From contig MCGT01000052.1 in assembly GCA_002104935.1 (NCBI GenBank), positions 38,501 through 102,500 of the forward strand: 64,000 nt of DNA, given 5' to 3'. Positions 45,911-57,800 of this stretch are shown in pieces (positions within the stretch are counted from its first letter, which is position 1; every line of letters starts with the position of its first letter). A program made the position numbers and the translations under genes. Source of the DNA: Hesseltinella vesiculosa (taxonomy: Eukaryota > Mucoromycota > Mucoromycetes > Mucorales > Cunninghamellaceae). The notes beneath the pieces were generated by a model. That model did not search any database and had not been told where the DNA came from. It saw only the letters and a program-made list of their open reading frames with translations.

Positions 45911-46771
45911 GCCAGAAGGGGGGCTTTCTGTCCAGGATTCCCCCCCCCAAAAAAAAAAACTTGTGGATGCAAGTTTCTCCACGAGGTCACACTTTGGCAA
46001 CCAACATTGCCATCAAGGCAATCTCGGGCTATCTTTCAGTACAATACTTGAAATAAAAACGTAGCAATCAAACAAACGGCACAGGCCAAAAAAAAATTGA
46101 GCCGCGTTGCTAAGCCAAAAATCCAAGGCCAACCTCCACCAATCTAATCTAACCTGTTCAGACTGGTAGTCCTTTGGTGAGCTTTGGCCATTATCCAAAG
46201 TTGTAACCTCGCTAGATACGTGGATACAGAGTTAGTTTGTGTCAAAGTCTGGCGTTCTCCCAGCCTTTCTTTTTTTGGAATGCGTCTCTTCTCTTGGCAT
46301 GGAAAAGCCCAGATATCACTTTTTTTCCCTTCAGATGGCACCATTAAAAAACTAACCTTCACAGCTATCTATTGAACCAAAGAGCGCGTGAAGAAGGAGC
46401 AATATTGAAGGTGATATGGGAGAGTCAGTGTCGGGGAAGGGATGAGGTTGACATAGGCGGACAAGGACAAAAAAAATGAAGCTCTCATTTTTCCGGTAAT
46501 CTCATTACAACGTTGGGTGAGAGGTTTGTCCAGTTTGGATTCAGCACAGCCTGATGCTCTGGCAAAGGTGCTTAGGCGTGGAAAAACGCTTATGAATTAA
46601 AGGTCATGCTTGTTGAAAATGAGGGGCTTGCCTCTAGCAAACTAAGTCTTACACCTCCCACAGAAGCAAAATACTTTTTTTTTTGAACGGTCAAAAAAAG
46701 AGAGATGGCTTCATATGATGGATCACATATTTTATTTTATTTTTTTTCGAATATGGTGGGCTGGTGGGCTC
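45911..46771. other. Unique segment inside the inverted arms, right part
   Basis: About 860 bp with no supported gene. Low-complexity frames only. It separates the minisatellite from the broken nuclease copy. Confidence 0.5.
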
Positions 46772-47205
46772 ATGAATGGTACAGCTGCAGAGGTGGTAAA
46801 CTTGTTCATGACCTGCAGCGGAACAGGGTGAATGACAAACGTCAAAACAATAGGATCAAGATGTCCCAAAATCAAAACGATGAAGATTTAGCTGGGTAAC
46901 CTTCACCAATCGACCTGATTTTTTCATCATTGTCGTCAACTTTCATTTGCACTTCAACAAGGATGGGCGGGAACTCTGTGCTTGCTATCGTTGGCAGGCT
47001 ATAGACCATGTGTGCCAGACTGTCATCGATCCATCCCGTTGGTTTATTGACATACTTGTTTACAGCATGTGGTCCTATATAATGTAGGAGTTCAATTTAC
47101 GGCTGCGGCTTCAGCCTTTCCAGCAAGTGTCATGGCGATGTCATTGTTAACACGAGGACGTTGCAATGTTTCCTTTGACGTTTCATCGGTACCAGGGTGA
47201 TTGCG
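46772..47205 (-). pseudogene. Broken copy of the Rpn-like nuclease gene
   Basis: Same orientation as the intact gene and matches its region 44520-44940 (the N-terminal exons and nuclease core). The intron-containing junction near TATATAATGTAGGAGTTCAA is preserved. The match is broken by a replacement at about 46855-46925, where the coding sequence after the ExQ helix is substituted by a stretch that includes the dispersed-repeat motif GCTGGGTAACCTTCACCAAT. The second half of the gene is missing. Stops and frame changes rule out a functional product. Confidence 0.75.
46886..46925 (+). repeat. Dispersed-repeat motif inside the broken nuclease copy
   Basis: AGCTGGGTAACCTTCACCAA followed by CGACCTGATTTTTTCA, matching the motif at 42653-42690 almost exactly. 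It replaces nuclease coding sequence at this point. Confidence 0.6.
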
Positions 47206-47764
47206 AAAAAGAAGTGAAAAAGAAGAAAAGAAGCGAAAAGGTTTCACCTTTTTATCATGACGCCCTTGATTGCAGAGCTGAACCAGCCAATGAAAGTTCG
47301 TGCTTCCGTTTGTAAGCTCAGAGCCCGTTTTTGAACGTTTTTTTTTCTGGCATGTTCGTATGAGATCGACAACAGCCTTCGCCAATTCTCTTGGATTTAT
47401 TTTAGTATGTATCCATGTCATAAGATCCTATACCTGTGCCAAATCCCACTTTGATCTTTCAGCTAAAAATGACCTGCAATTTGGTCACCTGGGGGTCCCC
47501 TGGTGAAAATGGGATTGAACGAGGAGGTTAAGAATATACACGGATATGAACATTACACAGGGCTTGAAATCCCCCAATAAAATGCATTTTATGTTTTTAA
47601 AGCACTATCTAACGTCACTCAAGCCTGGATGCAAAATAGATTTCCGTCGTCATTTGGTGGCTGCCAGGTATTTCTTTGTGATGTGAAAAAATATTTTTAA
47701 CCAGTGACACAAATTGGACAAACCGCTGAATTTTCAAGTGCGCGAGCAAAATCAAGTGTGTGCG
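47206..47764. other. Unique segment before the right inverted arm
   Basis: About 560 bp, no supported gene. AT-rich. Confidence 0.5.
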
Positions 47765-49123
47765 AAGTCATTTTTAAGTGCATGTTTTGTAATAGCATGG
47801 AAAATTTGGATGAATTCATTTAGATCAATTCTGCGCTGTGATTTTTGATCAGATGGCCTGGGGGTTGGTTCCCTGATGAAAAATGGCCGATTTTTTCATT
47901 TTTTTAGCGGGTGGATCGGAGATGTCAAAACGAAAGTGAACAAAAGTTGGCTGAGCGATCTTCTTCAATCGACGTGGATTATTCAAGATCATCATCATTC
48001 ATTGGTTTGGGTACTTTTGCATAATTTCACATTGATCTGATCACCCAAAAGTGCTGTGTAGTGGTTGCTTTTTTTTATTTTATTTTACTTTTTTTTTTTA
48101 CGAAACAAGGGAGTCCCATATTCAATTTCCGCTCAGTTGCTTTCTTTTTTCTTTTTTATATGGGTCTTGTCTTTTCCCATGGGCTCCTCATCTACTGCTT
48201 TTTGTCTTTGTCATCCAATCACCAGCGACTTCCAATGATCTGTAAAAAGGTACATGAAAAGCCTCACTTACGAGTCATGTCTCATTACTTTCACGAAGCC
48301 GCAACGACACCAGCGTCAATCGAGGACGCACTCGAACCTTGGTTGAAGGCTGGTGTCGACTTATGCATAATTGCGTCTTCGTTGGCAAGTCAAGGGTCTA
48401 ACCTCCTACTCTCCATCACATAGAAAACAGAGCATCGTGCCTGTGCTTACAATTCAACCCCTAAGCCTAGCTTATTTTCACCAGCATGTTGCTTCAAGGA
48501 ATCTTAATGTGCTGCTGCTAGTTTATTAAAAATCTATTTTCAAAAATCAATATGACGCCATGCATTGTAGTAATCGCTAGACCTAGCTCTTGAATCCCTG
48601 TCGAATGCCCTTGGAGCGAGACCTTCGAGACCATGTTCGAGGAGCTGTGAGAAAAAGAAGCAAAAAAAAAAAACTGCTGGGCAAGTTTTTTATTGGCGCA
48701 CCGCTTGCTTGAGCTTTGAGCAAGTGGCCAAGCCTAGAATCGTAAAAACATCGACTTTTTGATCTAGGAGAGCTAATGACTTTTCTTTGAAACCCCAAAT
48801 AGAAGATATATTTTGTAGGTGACAGCCTGATTTTCAGAAGGATTGAATAACAATTGCAAACTTTCACCCAGGACGACGGGTGAAAGGAGCATTTCCCGAT
48901 TTGGAAGAAAAAAGTCAATACAAAAAATGGCAGACTGGGCGAATGACGAGAGGTAAATGGATTGTATGACTGTTCGACGTAGAGGCAGGGTCAATGAGAA
49001 AGTTCATAGTTTACGAGAGTTGTACAATGACAGGTTGAGGAGATATGGCTAGGAAAGTGTGTGGGCTTGTAAGCGGAGGAAAATCAAAAGAGGTTGGTCA
49101 GAGAAGGCGTGTGCCAGAGTTTG
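47765..49123. repeat. Right arm of the large inverted repeat enclosing the nuclease segment
   Basis: Mirror image of 41345-42645. An extra 70 bp or so near 47800-47880 interrupts the match, followed by the shared GGCCGATTTTTTCATTTTTT block. Together the arms enclose about 5.1 kb. Confidence 0.8.
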
Positions 49124-50482
49124 TATGCAAACTTTCTGTGGTTCTTGTTTCACTAAAGCTTGATGATATGGGCAACGATAACATTGCCATGTCTACAGCG
49201 ACAGATGATTATCTGATTTACGACCACCCCTTTCGCTTTGTCTTGGAATCGTCATGATCCTGTCGTTGACGAGCTGCGCGACTTTTGGTGTCAAAGCTGC
49301 ATAAAAACGTTCCATCCATTTGGTCGAAGATGAGATGCATGTGCCAAGCCATCACGCTTGTTTCCAGTGCAAATGATTGCCACCAGACTGCGACACCGTG
49401 TAAAAAAAAAAAAAAAAAACCAGGACGTTTTTACCTACCTACTTTATTTTTCCTCAGCAGTGATGATATAATCAACAGACAATGTGCTAATGTTCGCGGT
49501 GGAAACAACACAGTATTCACTTCCGTTACCAAGCATCACTTGCGCACAAACTCTGGCACACGCCTTCTCTGACCAACCTCTTCTGCTTTTCCTCCGCTTA
49601 CAAGCCCACACACTTTCATGCCTATATCTCCTTAACCAGTCATTGTAAAATCCTCGTAAAACTATGAATTTTCTCATTGACCCTGCCTCTGCGTAGACCA
49701 GTCATACAATCCGTTTTGCCTCTCGTCATTCACACACCCTGCCATTTTTTGTATTGACTTTTTTCTTCCAAATCGGGAAATGCTCCTTTCACCCGTCGTC
49801 CTGGGTGAAAGTTTGCAATTGTTATTCAATCCTTCTGAAAATCAGGCTGTCACCTACAAAATATATCTTCTATTTGGGGTTTCAAAGAAAAGTCATTAGC
49901 TCTCCTAGATCAAAAAGTCGATGTTTTTACGATTCTAGGCTTGGCCACTTGCTCAAAGCTCAAGCAAGCGGTGCGCCAATAAAAAACTTGCCCAGCAGTT
50001 TTTTTTTTTTTGCTTCTTTTTCTCACAGCTCCTCGAACATGGTCTCGAAGGTCTCGCTCCAAGGGCATTCGACAGGGATTCAAGAGCTAGGTCTAGCGAT
50101 TACTACAATGCATGGCGTCATATTGATTTTTGAAAATAGATTTTTAATAAACTAGCAGCAGCACATTAAGATTCCTTGAAGCAACATGCTGGTGAAAATA
50201 AGCTAGGCTTAGGGGTTGAATTGTAAGCACAGGCACGATGCTCTGTTTTCTATGTGATGGAGAGTAGGAGGTTAGACCCTTGACTTGTCAACGAAGACGC
50301 AATTATGCATAAGTCGACATCAGCCTTCAACCAAGGTTCGAGTGCGTCCTCGATTGAGGCTGGTGTCGTTGCGGCTTCGTGAAAGTAATGATATATGACT
50401 CGTGCGTGAGGCTTTTCATGCACCTTTTCACAGATCGTTAGAAATCGCTGGTGATTGGATGACCAAGACAAAAAGCAGTAGA
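48190..50482. repeat. Inverted-arm element, copy 3 (extended palindrome)
   Basis: Here the symmetry extends well beyond the 400-bp arms: 48190-49123 is mirrored by 49546-50482, giving arms of about 935 bp around a 420-bp interior. Both outer ends carry the same flank and terminal block, which copies 1 and 2 have on the right side only. The 70-codon frame is intact at 49045-49257. If transcribed through, the RNA would fold into a very long hairpin. Confidence 0.85.
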
Positions 50483-50872
50483 ATCGGTACCCAATGGGAA
50501 ATGACAAGACACGAAATAAATATGAAAATTCAACGGTTCGTCTGGTTGGGTCACCAGCCAAAAAATATTTTATTTGCATCTCAAAGATATACCTGACAGC
50601 CTGACGATGGAAATCTGGTATACATCAATAAAGCTTCTCGCACAGTAACAATATTTTGCATCCATGCTTCGGTGACGTTGGATAAAGAGTTCCAAAAAAA
50701 AGCATTCTATTGGCCGATTCCCAAGTCCTGTGTCACTTGTTGGGATCGAAAAAAATTCTTCAGTTTTTTGCAGCTCGGGGTCGAAAAAAAAAGTCGGTTG
50801 ATTTGGCCAAATCGTCTCCCTTTTTTTTTCGCGCTCTCTTTTACTTTTTTTTTTTTTCCCATTTAAACAGCC
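50483..50872. promoter_or_regulatory. Right edge of the repeat island and upstream region of GBE1
   Basis: The repeats end near 50482-50512. The remaining 360 bp are unique and become pyrimidine-rich just before the GBE1 ATG at 50873, so the island abuts the promoter of an essential metabolic gene. Confidence 0.5.
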
Positions 50873-53437
50873 ATGGGTGACGTGGCAGTATTTGAAGAAC
50901 AAGTTGAACCAGGGCGAGTGCTTACAATGAAAAAGGATGGGAGTGGATTAACTGTACTGGATCCTTGGTTGGAACCATTTAAAGATGATCTCAAAAAACG
51001 GTAAGAAAAAAAAGAAAGAACGGCCCGTTTCTTATCTAATTTTTTTGATAGGTATGCCTATTATACGCAATGGAAGAATCGCCTACAAAAGTTTCCAGGT
51101 GGTATGGATGCATTTACCAAGGGATATGAATATTATGGGTTCAATGTTGCTGACGATAACACCATCACTTACCGCGAATGGGCACCCAATGCCGTCACTG
51201 CAAGCTTGGTAGGCGACTTTAGTAAGTCCTTTTTTTTTTTTGTTGGGTCGTGGGTATTATTTTTTTTTTGTTGGGAGCCGATAAAACGTTGGTCTGTGTG
51301 TTTGGGAATACAAAGTGATGCTCGGTGTTTGACCTTTTTTGGTGTATCCATTTAGATGAATGGGATGTAGAAAAACACACCATGACAAGAAATGAATATG
51401 GCGTCTTCGAGCTGATTCTGCCCCCTCTTCATGGTCAGCCAGCCATTACTCACAACTCCAAAGTCAAGGTAAAAAATAAAAAGGGAAAAGCTGTCTTTTG
51501 ACGAACGACTGTTTTCAGATAACCATGACATTGCCAAATGGAGAACGAATTTATCGATTACCAGCATGGAGCCGACGAGTCACCCAAGACTTATCAGTTA
51601 GTCCTACGTACGAATCGGTCTTTTGGAATCCAGACCAAGTCTATCGATTGAAACATACCCGACCTCCCCGCCCCGCCAGTCTACGCATCTATGAAGCACA
51701 TGGTAAAAAAAAAAAAAAAAATCAGTCATGTTGAAACGATGCTACATCTCGTTTTTTGTGTAGTTGGCATTTCGACACCCGAGCCGCGTGTGGGCACCTA
51801 TACTGAATTTACCAAAAACGTATTGCCGAGAATTGCTGCACTGGGCTACAATGCGATTCAGCTGATGGCGGTGATGGAACATGCTTATTATGCGTCGTTT
51901 GGTTACCAGGTGACGTCATTTTTTGCACCCTCGTCACGCTATGGTACGCCTGAGGAACTCAAGGAATTGGTCGACACAGCTCACAGCATGGGTCTTGTGG
52001 TGCTGCTGGATGTGGTACATTCGCATGCTTGCAAGAATGTCGACGACGGACTGAACATGTTTGACGGCAGTGATCATTGTTACTTTCACGAAGGCGCCAA
52101 GGGCCGCCATGACTTGTGGGATTCGCGCCTGTTCAACTATGGCAACTTTGAAGTGCTGCGGTTCCTGCTGTCCAACCTGCGCTACTGGGTGGAAGTGTAT
52201 GGCTTTGATGGGTTCCGATTTGATGGCGTGACCAGCATGCTGTATGTGCACCATGGCATTGGCTACGGCTTCTCGGGTGATTACCACGAATACTTTGGCA
52301 GCAATGTCGACGACGAAAGCGTCATGTATCTCCAGCTGGCCAACGATTTCCTCCACGAACAGTACCCCAGCATGATCACGGTGGCTGAAGATGTATCGGG
52401 CATGCCTGGGTCCTGCCGGCCGGTGCGCGAGGGCGGCCTTGGCTTTGACTACCGCCTGGCCATGGCTGTGCCTGATACCTGGATCAAACTGCTCAAAGAA
52501 GTCAAAGATGATGATTGGAAAATGGGCCATCTTGTCCACATCTTAACCAATCGCCGTCACCTGGTAATTTTTTTTTTCATTTGTTGCAGGATGATTCGCT
52601 AACCCCACGTTTCTTTGGCTACTAGGAAAATACCATTGCTTATTGCGAATCGCATGATCAAGCCCTTGTGGGTGACAAGACCCTTGCCTTTTGGCTGATG
52701 GACAAGGAAATGTACACCAATATGAGTGACTTGACGCCCTTGACGCCCATCATTGATCGCGGCCTCGCTCTTCACAAGATGATCCGGTAAAGAAAAAAAA
52801 GGAAACAGGCGTCCCATGCACTGACAAGGTTCTTTTTTTTTTCCTTTCGCTCCAGGTTGCTCACGCATGGATTGGGGGGTGAGGGGTATTTGAATTTTGA
52901 AGGCAATGAATTTGGTCACCCAGAATGGCTGGATTTCCCTCGAGATGGCAATGGCTCGAGCTTCCACTATGCTCGCCGACAATGGAATGTGCTGGATGAC
53001 CATTTGCTGCGATACAAGTATTTGAACGAATGGGATAAGGCCATGCAATTGACAGAAGAGACCTACGGCTGGCTCCACAGTGCACAAGTAAATAGAGGAG
53101 ACGTTGGAGAGAAAGGCCACTGATTCATTTTTTTACTCTGCAGGGCTATGTGTCTCGCAAACATGAAGGGGACAAGGTGATTGTATTTGAGCGTGGTGGG
53201 GTATTGTTTGTGTTCAATTTCCATCCCACCGAATCGTATGTGGATTACCGCATCGGCACCGATATTGCCGGCAAGTACAAGATGGTGCTGAACACCGATG
53301 ACCGAGCATTTTTGGGTCATGGTCGGGTGGATGCATCGGGTGAATACTTTACAACTACCGGTGACTGGGACGGTCGTGCTCATTGGCTACAAGTCTACTT
53401 GCCCTCTCGCTCTGCCTTTATTCTTGCTCCTGTTTGA
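50873..53437 (+). CDS. GBE1: 1,4-alpha-glucan (glycogen) branching enzyme
   Basis: Eight exons (50873-51000, 51052-51221, 51356-51468, 51519-51702, 51764-52563, about 52626-52786, 52856-53087, 53144-53437) give 693 residues, the normal size. N-terminal CBM48 region ([20 protein letters not shown]), then the GH13 catalytic barrel: DVVHSHA (region I), [13 protein letters not shown] with the nucleophile Asp (region II), VAEDVSGMP with the acid/base Glu (region III), [14 protein letters not shown] (region IV). A C-terminal all-beta domain follows ([14 protein letters not shown]). It creates alpha-1,6 branches in glycogen in the cytosol. The exon 6 acceptor may be off by one base. Confidence 0.96.
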
Positions 53438-53823
53438 CCGTTCAAAAATAAAAAATGTATTTTTTTGTGTCACGTTCCCACTGAACGATCAAAAAAAAAA
53501 AAAAAAAGCATGGGATGGGCAACAACAAAAAAAAAGCCCTCCGTCAGGATAACTTCAATGCACATGAATATGAAAGAGATGATTTTTTCATTTTTTTTTT
53601 TTACTGGGGAGGGTTGGCTGTTTGCGGCTGCTGCATGAAAACGGACTTTTTTTTTTCTCATCATGGCGGGATTTTCACGCTCTTCAACTCTTACATTTTT
53701 TTTCACTCCCCCTTTTTTTAAAAAAGGTTCCCACAGTTTCCCACTTGGGTTTTTCTTTAGTTTTCTCACATTGAGTTTGCTTCTCTTTTGTGGTTCAATC
53801 TTGCCTATTATTCTTCTTTTGCA
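53438..53823. promoter_or_regulatory. Intergenic region, GBE1 to Lon
   Basis: About 385 bp holding the GBE1 3' region and the pyrimidine-rich upstream region of the Lon gene. No other feature is seen. Confidence 0.5.
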
Positions 53824-56800
53824 ATGCCAATGTCATCCGTAAACAATCCTCTCGTGGTGATTCCTCTGGAAAACAAGGTGCTGCTACCTGGTTTGGTGCT
53901 GCGATTGGTGTTACATGGTCCGGAAGCAAACGACCTTTGCAAGGCGTATTTTCGAAAGGCCGAGTCGGCAGTCATGCTGGTGGTGTGTGTGCCCTTGGCA
54001 CCCACGTCTGCGCCGCCGGAAAATGACAAACGCCAGCAAGGGCTGCTGGAAGACCAATACGACCATTTTGGTTCTCAAGCACCCGCCATGCCATTGCCAC
54101 CCTCGCCACCGGCCGACGCCAGCAAAGACCCTCTGCTCACTGCTGACCAACAAGCCCGTCTGGCCACCATGGGCTGCGTGGCCAAAATCACCCGTGTACA
54201 GCGCTCCGGCGTCGGCGTGTTTGGTGTCTATGTCGAAGGGATCCAGCGCGCGCGCCTGGCCGAGCCGGTGCCCAAGTCACCACAGGCGTTTCATGTCGAG
54301 CCTTTTACCGACGGCGTGTGTCCGCCTGCGCTGGCCGATGCGTACAAGACCCAGTGCCAGTCGTTTGTCCACCAGCTTAGCCAGCTGCATATTCCCGAGC
54401 CGCTGATCCAGCAACTGGTCAAACTCACCCACACCATGGCCCCCCTGGCCCTGGCCGACATCCTCACCACCATCATCGACACATCTATGCAAGAAAAGAC
54501 GCTGATGCTGCACACCACCGACCCCGGCAAACGCCTGGAACTCGTCATGGCCTGGCTCCACCGGCAACTCCACGTCCTCCGCATCTCCCAGCAAGTCCAT
54601 ACCAACATGGAAGCAAAGCTTAGCCAGCAACAACGCGAATTCTATCTACGCCAGCAGGTAACCTATTTTTGATGATGGCTGGAACCCCTAACTTGATGAT
54701 CTCCAGCTGGACGCTCTTCGACAAGAAACTGGCAATGACACAAAAGATGAAGACGACATGGCCGAGCTGCATCGGCGCTTGGCAGAGGCGGAGCTGCCGG
54801 AGCATGCCATCACAGTGGCGCAACGGGAAATCAAACGCCTCAAACGCATGCAACCCTCCTCTACCGAATGGGCTGTGTCTCGAAATTATCTGCAATGGCT
54901 TGCTGACATGCCCTGGGCCAAGCAATCCATCGATCAATTGGACATTCTGCAAGCCCAGCGGCAATTGGATCATGATCATTACGGGTAAAAAGCTAGTGCA
55001 AAAGGTTCAGCACCTTCTCACCCCTCTTCTTTCACTAGACTGGATCGAATCAAAAAGCGAATTCTTGAACATCTGTCGGTGATCAAGCTCAAGGGAAATC
55101 TGAAAGCACCCATTCTTTGCTTCGTGGGTCCTGTAAGATAGCTTTTCTCTCCAAGGAACCAATCTTATTTTTTTTTTTTTTTTGCCTGCATTAGCCTGGC
55201 GTCGGAAAGACATCTTTGGGGAAATCCATTGCCAAGGCCCTTTCCCGTTCCTTCCATCGGATCTCATTAGGTGGCATTCGTGATGAAGCCGACATTCGGT
55301 AAGCCTTAAGAAAAAAAAAAAAAAGGACAGCTCATGCTGACGTTTTTTTACAAGTGGTCATCGACGTACGTATGTAGGATCACAGCCTGGCCTGATTGTA
55401 CAAGGCATCCACAAAGCTGGGGTTAATAACCCCGTCTTGCTCTTGGATGAAATCGACAAATTAGTCCAATCGTCTCATTATGGCGATCCAGGTAGACTTT
55501 TTGTTTTGTGCAGCTTAAAAAAAAAAAAAAAGGTGAACTTATCTTTTTTTCTCAAAACCCTTACAGCGGCGGCGATGCTAGAAGTCCTCGATCCGGAACA
55601 GAACAGCACTTTTAACGATCACTATTTGAATGTATCTTATGACCTGTCCAAGGTGATGTTCATCGCGACCGCCAATCAGATGGAAAACATCCCAGGGCCT
55701 TTGCTAGACCGAATGGAAGTGGTCGACCTGCACGGCTACACCCTGGAAGAAAAGCTACACATTGCCAAGACCCATTTGATTCCCAAGCAGTGTGAAGCGC
55801 ACGGCGTCCCACTGGCCGAGATTCAATTCCACGACAATGTTCTGCACCACCTTGTCGAGCGCTATACCCGAGAAAGCGGTGTGCGTAATCTGGAACGCAC
55901 CATTGCTGCCGTCATCCGCGCCAAATGCGTCGCTCTCGTCCAAGACGATCATACCCAACCCTACCACTCTCAGATCACCCTTGACGAACTACCTGACATC
56001 TTGGGCGTAAGTTGGCCATGTGTGGTAGAGTCTAAAAAGCTTCATCTTTGTTGAATCTTTAGATCCCTCGGTATGAAAAAGAAGTGGCCGAACGCGAAGC
56101 CACACCTGGGGTTGTCACCGGCTTGGCGTATCAAGGCAGCGGTAATGGAGGCATCCTCTTTGTCGAAGCCATCAAAGTCCCTGGCAAAGGTGGTGATGTG
56201 CAATTGACAGGTACAGAAGAAGAAAAAACAAACGCTCTGGACTTTTTTTTTTTTTTTAAAAAAAAAATTGGCATTAGGTTCTCTTGGGGACGTGATCAAA
56301 GAATCAGCTCAATTGGCTCTGACATGGGTCAAGGCTCATGCTTTCCAGTTGCACCTGACCAGCAATAAGCGCACCAATATTGTCCAAGACGAAGATATCC
56401 ATATTCACTTTCCTTCCGGAAGCATACCCAAAGACGGTCCCAGCGCCGGTAAGTGCTTGCCTCTTCTAAATCCAACCTGACCCCCTCCCTTTTTTTTTTT
56501 GTTGCAACTGAACAAGGAGTGACACTGGTGTGTGCGTTGGTTTCGTTGTTTGGTGAATGGCCTGTACCGCCGTCGATTGCCATGACCGGTGAGATTTCAC
56601 TGCGAGGCCAAGTGTTGCCCGTGGGTGGTATCAAGGAAAAGGTCATTTCTGCCCACCGTGCAGGCATCCGCAAGCTGATCTTACCCTACCGCAACCAGCA
56701 GGACGTCGATGCGGATGTCCCAGCCTCCATCAAGATCGACCTGGACTTTGTCTACTGCAAGACCATCTGGGATGTCTTGCAAACAGTCTTTTCCTGGCCC

Positions 56801-56842
56801 AAAGACCGTGGCTTGCCCCGCGTTTATGAAAGCCACCTGTAA
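53824..56842 (+). CDS. Peroxisomal Lon protease (LONP2/Pln type)
   Basis: Nine exons (53824-54657, 54707-54984, 55039-55132, 55195-55298, 55355-55491, 55567-56006, 56063-56210, 56278-56448, 56517-56842) give 843 residues, like LONP2. An N-terminal LON substrate-binding domain lacks a mitochondrial presequence. AAA+ motifs: Walker A GPPGVGKT, Walker [10 protein letters not shown], sensor [20 protein letters not shown]. The protease domain has the catalytic Ser in PKDGPSAGV and Lys in [13 protein letters not shown]. The protein ends SHL, a PTS1 peroxisome-import signal. It degrades damaged matrix proteins in peroxisomes. An in-frame non-ATG extension upstream is ignored. The Lon domain has a Pro/Ala-rich insert (residues about 80-105). 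Confidence 0.95.
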
Positions 56843-57005
56843 ATACATGTTAATTACAAAGTAATGTCGCAAGTGGTGAATATGTGAGGTGTCTTTACTC
56901 AAGAAAGTTATGAAAGCATACACGTCATTTCTTTATGTATTTTTTTCGTTATGCATGGTGGTATAATGGTAGAGAAGGGGATGAAGCGCGTAGAGATGTA
57001 AGTAA
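56843..57005. other. Short intergenic spacer
   Basis: AT-rich 3' region of the Lon gene. A GGTGGTATAATGGTAGAG string near 56956 looks superficially like a tRNA D-arm, but no tRNA is supported. Confidence 0.5.
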
Positions 57006-57800
57006 TCAGTTTGCCGATGATTTAGAAGCGATGGAACCTACAGACATCTTTCTCTTGTCAGTCATTGTCTTCTTCGAGGTCTGTAAACATGCAAATGGCA
57101 AGGAGGGACTCACTGGGCACGTCTTTTCCTTCGTATTTTCCATTTTTGTTATGCCATTATGGAGGAAAGCAAGAGGAATCAAATCATCCAAGTAGATGAC
57201 CAGCTCGTCCACATTTTCGGAGACCATTGGAATTTTGATCTTTACCAGCTCGAGAAAGACATTGTATCCATTCATTGGCATCATGTAAAAAAAATGCGTT
57301 GTGGCACCTATGTAACGGAGCGTTTGGATGGGCCGTATATATGTGCGAGGTAAAAGTCGAAGCCAGAAACTTTGTAGATGTATACGATCAACCTACGAAT
57401 AATGGTATCAACTGGCACATCCACAAGCTCATCAGGAAGGTGCATGTTGATAGGTAGAGTGGTGTTTTCGCTGAATTGCGAGTAAAATTCAGAAAACTCG
57501 TCCCAGTCAATTATAGCTTCAGAAGGTGGAGTGCGCTGTGCGGTAGCCTTGTTTCGGCAGCGGATGCAAGTACGATACCAGCACCTACGGCCTTCAATTT
57601 CGATCAAGGCTCGATTACTTTTGCAATCAGAGCAGTGAGCAAGTGGTGCAGTCGCAGCGGTTGACTGAATCAACCGAGGATGAGGTTCAGTAAGAGGAAA
57701 GTTGTTGTTTCCTTCTACATTTTGACATCGAATGAATCTTTCACTTGCGGCGTTAAATAGGCGTTCAAAGTTGCGAGAAGTCAGTCATGCTGTAGAGAGC
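57006..57800 (-). pseudogene. Frameshifted remnant with a CxxC...CxxC cluster
   Basis: On the minus strand, one frame reads through HCSDCKSNRALIEIEG then CWYRTCIRCRNK and on to GFDFYLAHIYGP, and stops at 57308. The next piece (57006-57284, MMPMNGYNVFLELVKIKIP) continues in another frame. Upstream, the frame is blocked by a TGA at about 57783 just after an ATG in a different frame. A paired CxxC / CxxCR cluster near the N-terminus is common in transposon-derived proteins of early-diverging fungi; assignment to a named family is not possible. Unrecognised introns are the alternative to frameshifts. Confidence 0.4.

Larger units (their letters stand above)
38407..50482. mobile_element. Composite repeat island (inverted-repeat elements plus nuclease gene)
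   Basis: Roughly 12 kb between Ran-binding-like and GBE1 genes, built of a few blocks reused in both orientations. Order: terminal block, element copy 1, terminal block, element copy 2, terminal block, MITE-like block, unique segment with nuclease gene, 32-bp minisatellite and broken nuclease copy, inverted MITE-like block, inverted terminal block, element copy 3, terminal block. No reverse transcriptase, DDE transposase or tyrosine recombinase frame is visible. The only intact enzyme gene is the PD-(D/E)XK nuclease. That this is one mobile unit is an inference from symmetry. Confidence 0.7.

Noticed and set aside
38407..50482. Retrotransposon or classical DNA transposon
   Set aside because: I looked for reverse transcriptase, integrase, DDE transposase, helicase and tyrosine recombinase motifs in the visible frames and saw none.
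56950..57020. tRNA-like string (GGTGGTATAATGGTAGAG)
   Set aside because: No anticodon arm, no TPsiC arm with GGTTCGA, and no pairing of the ends.
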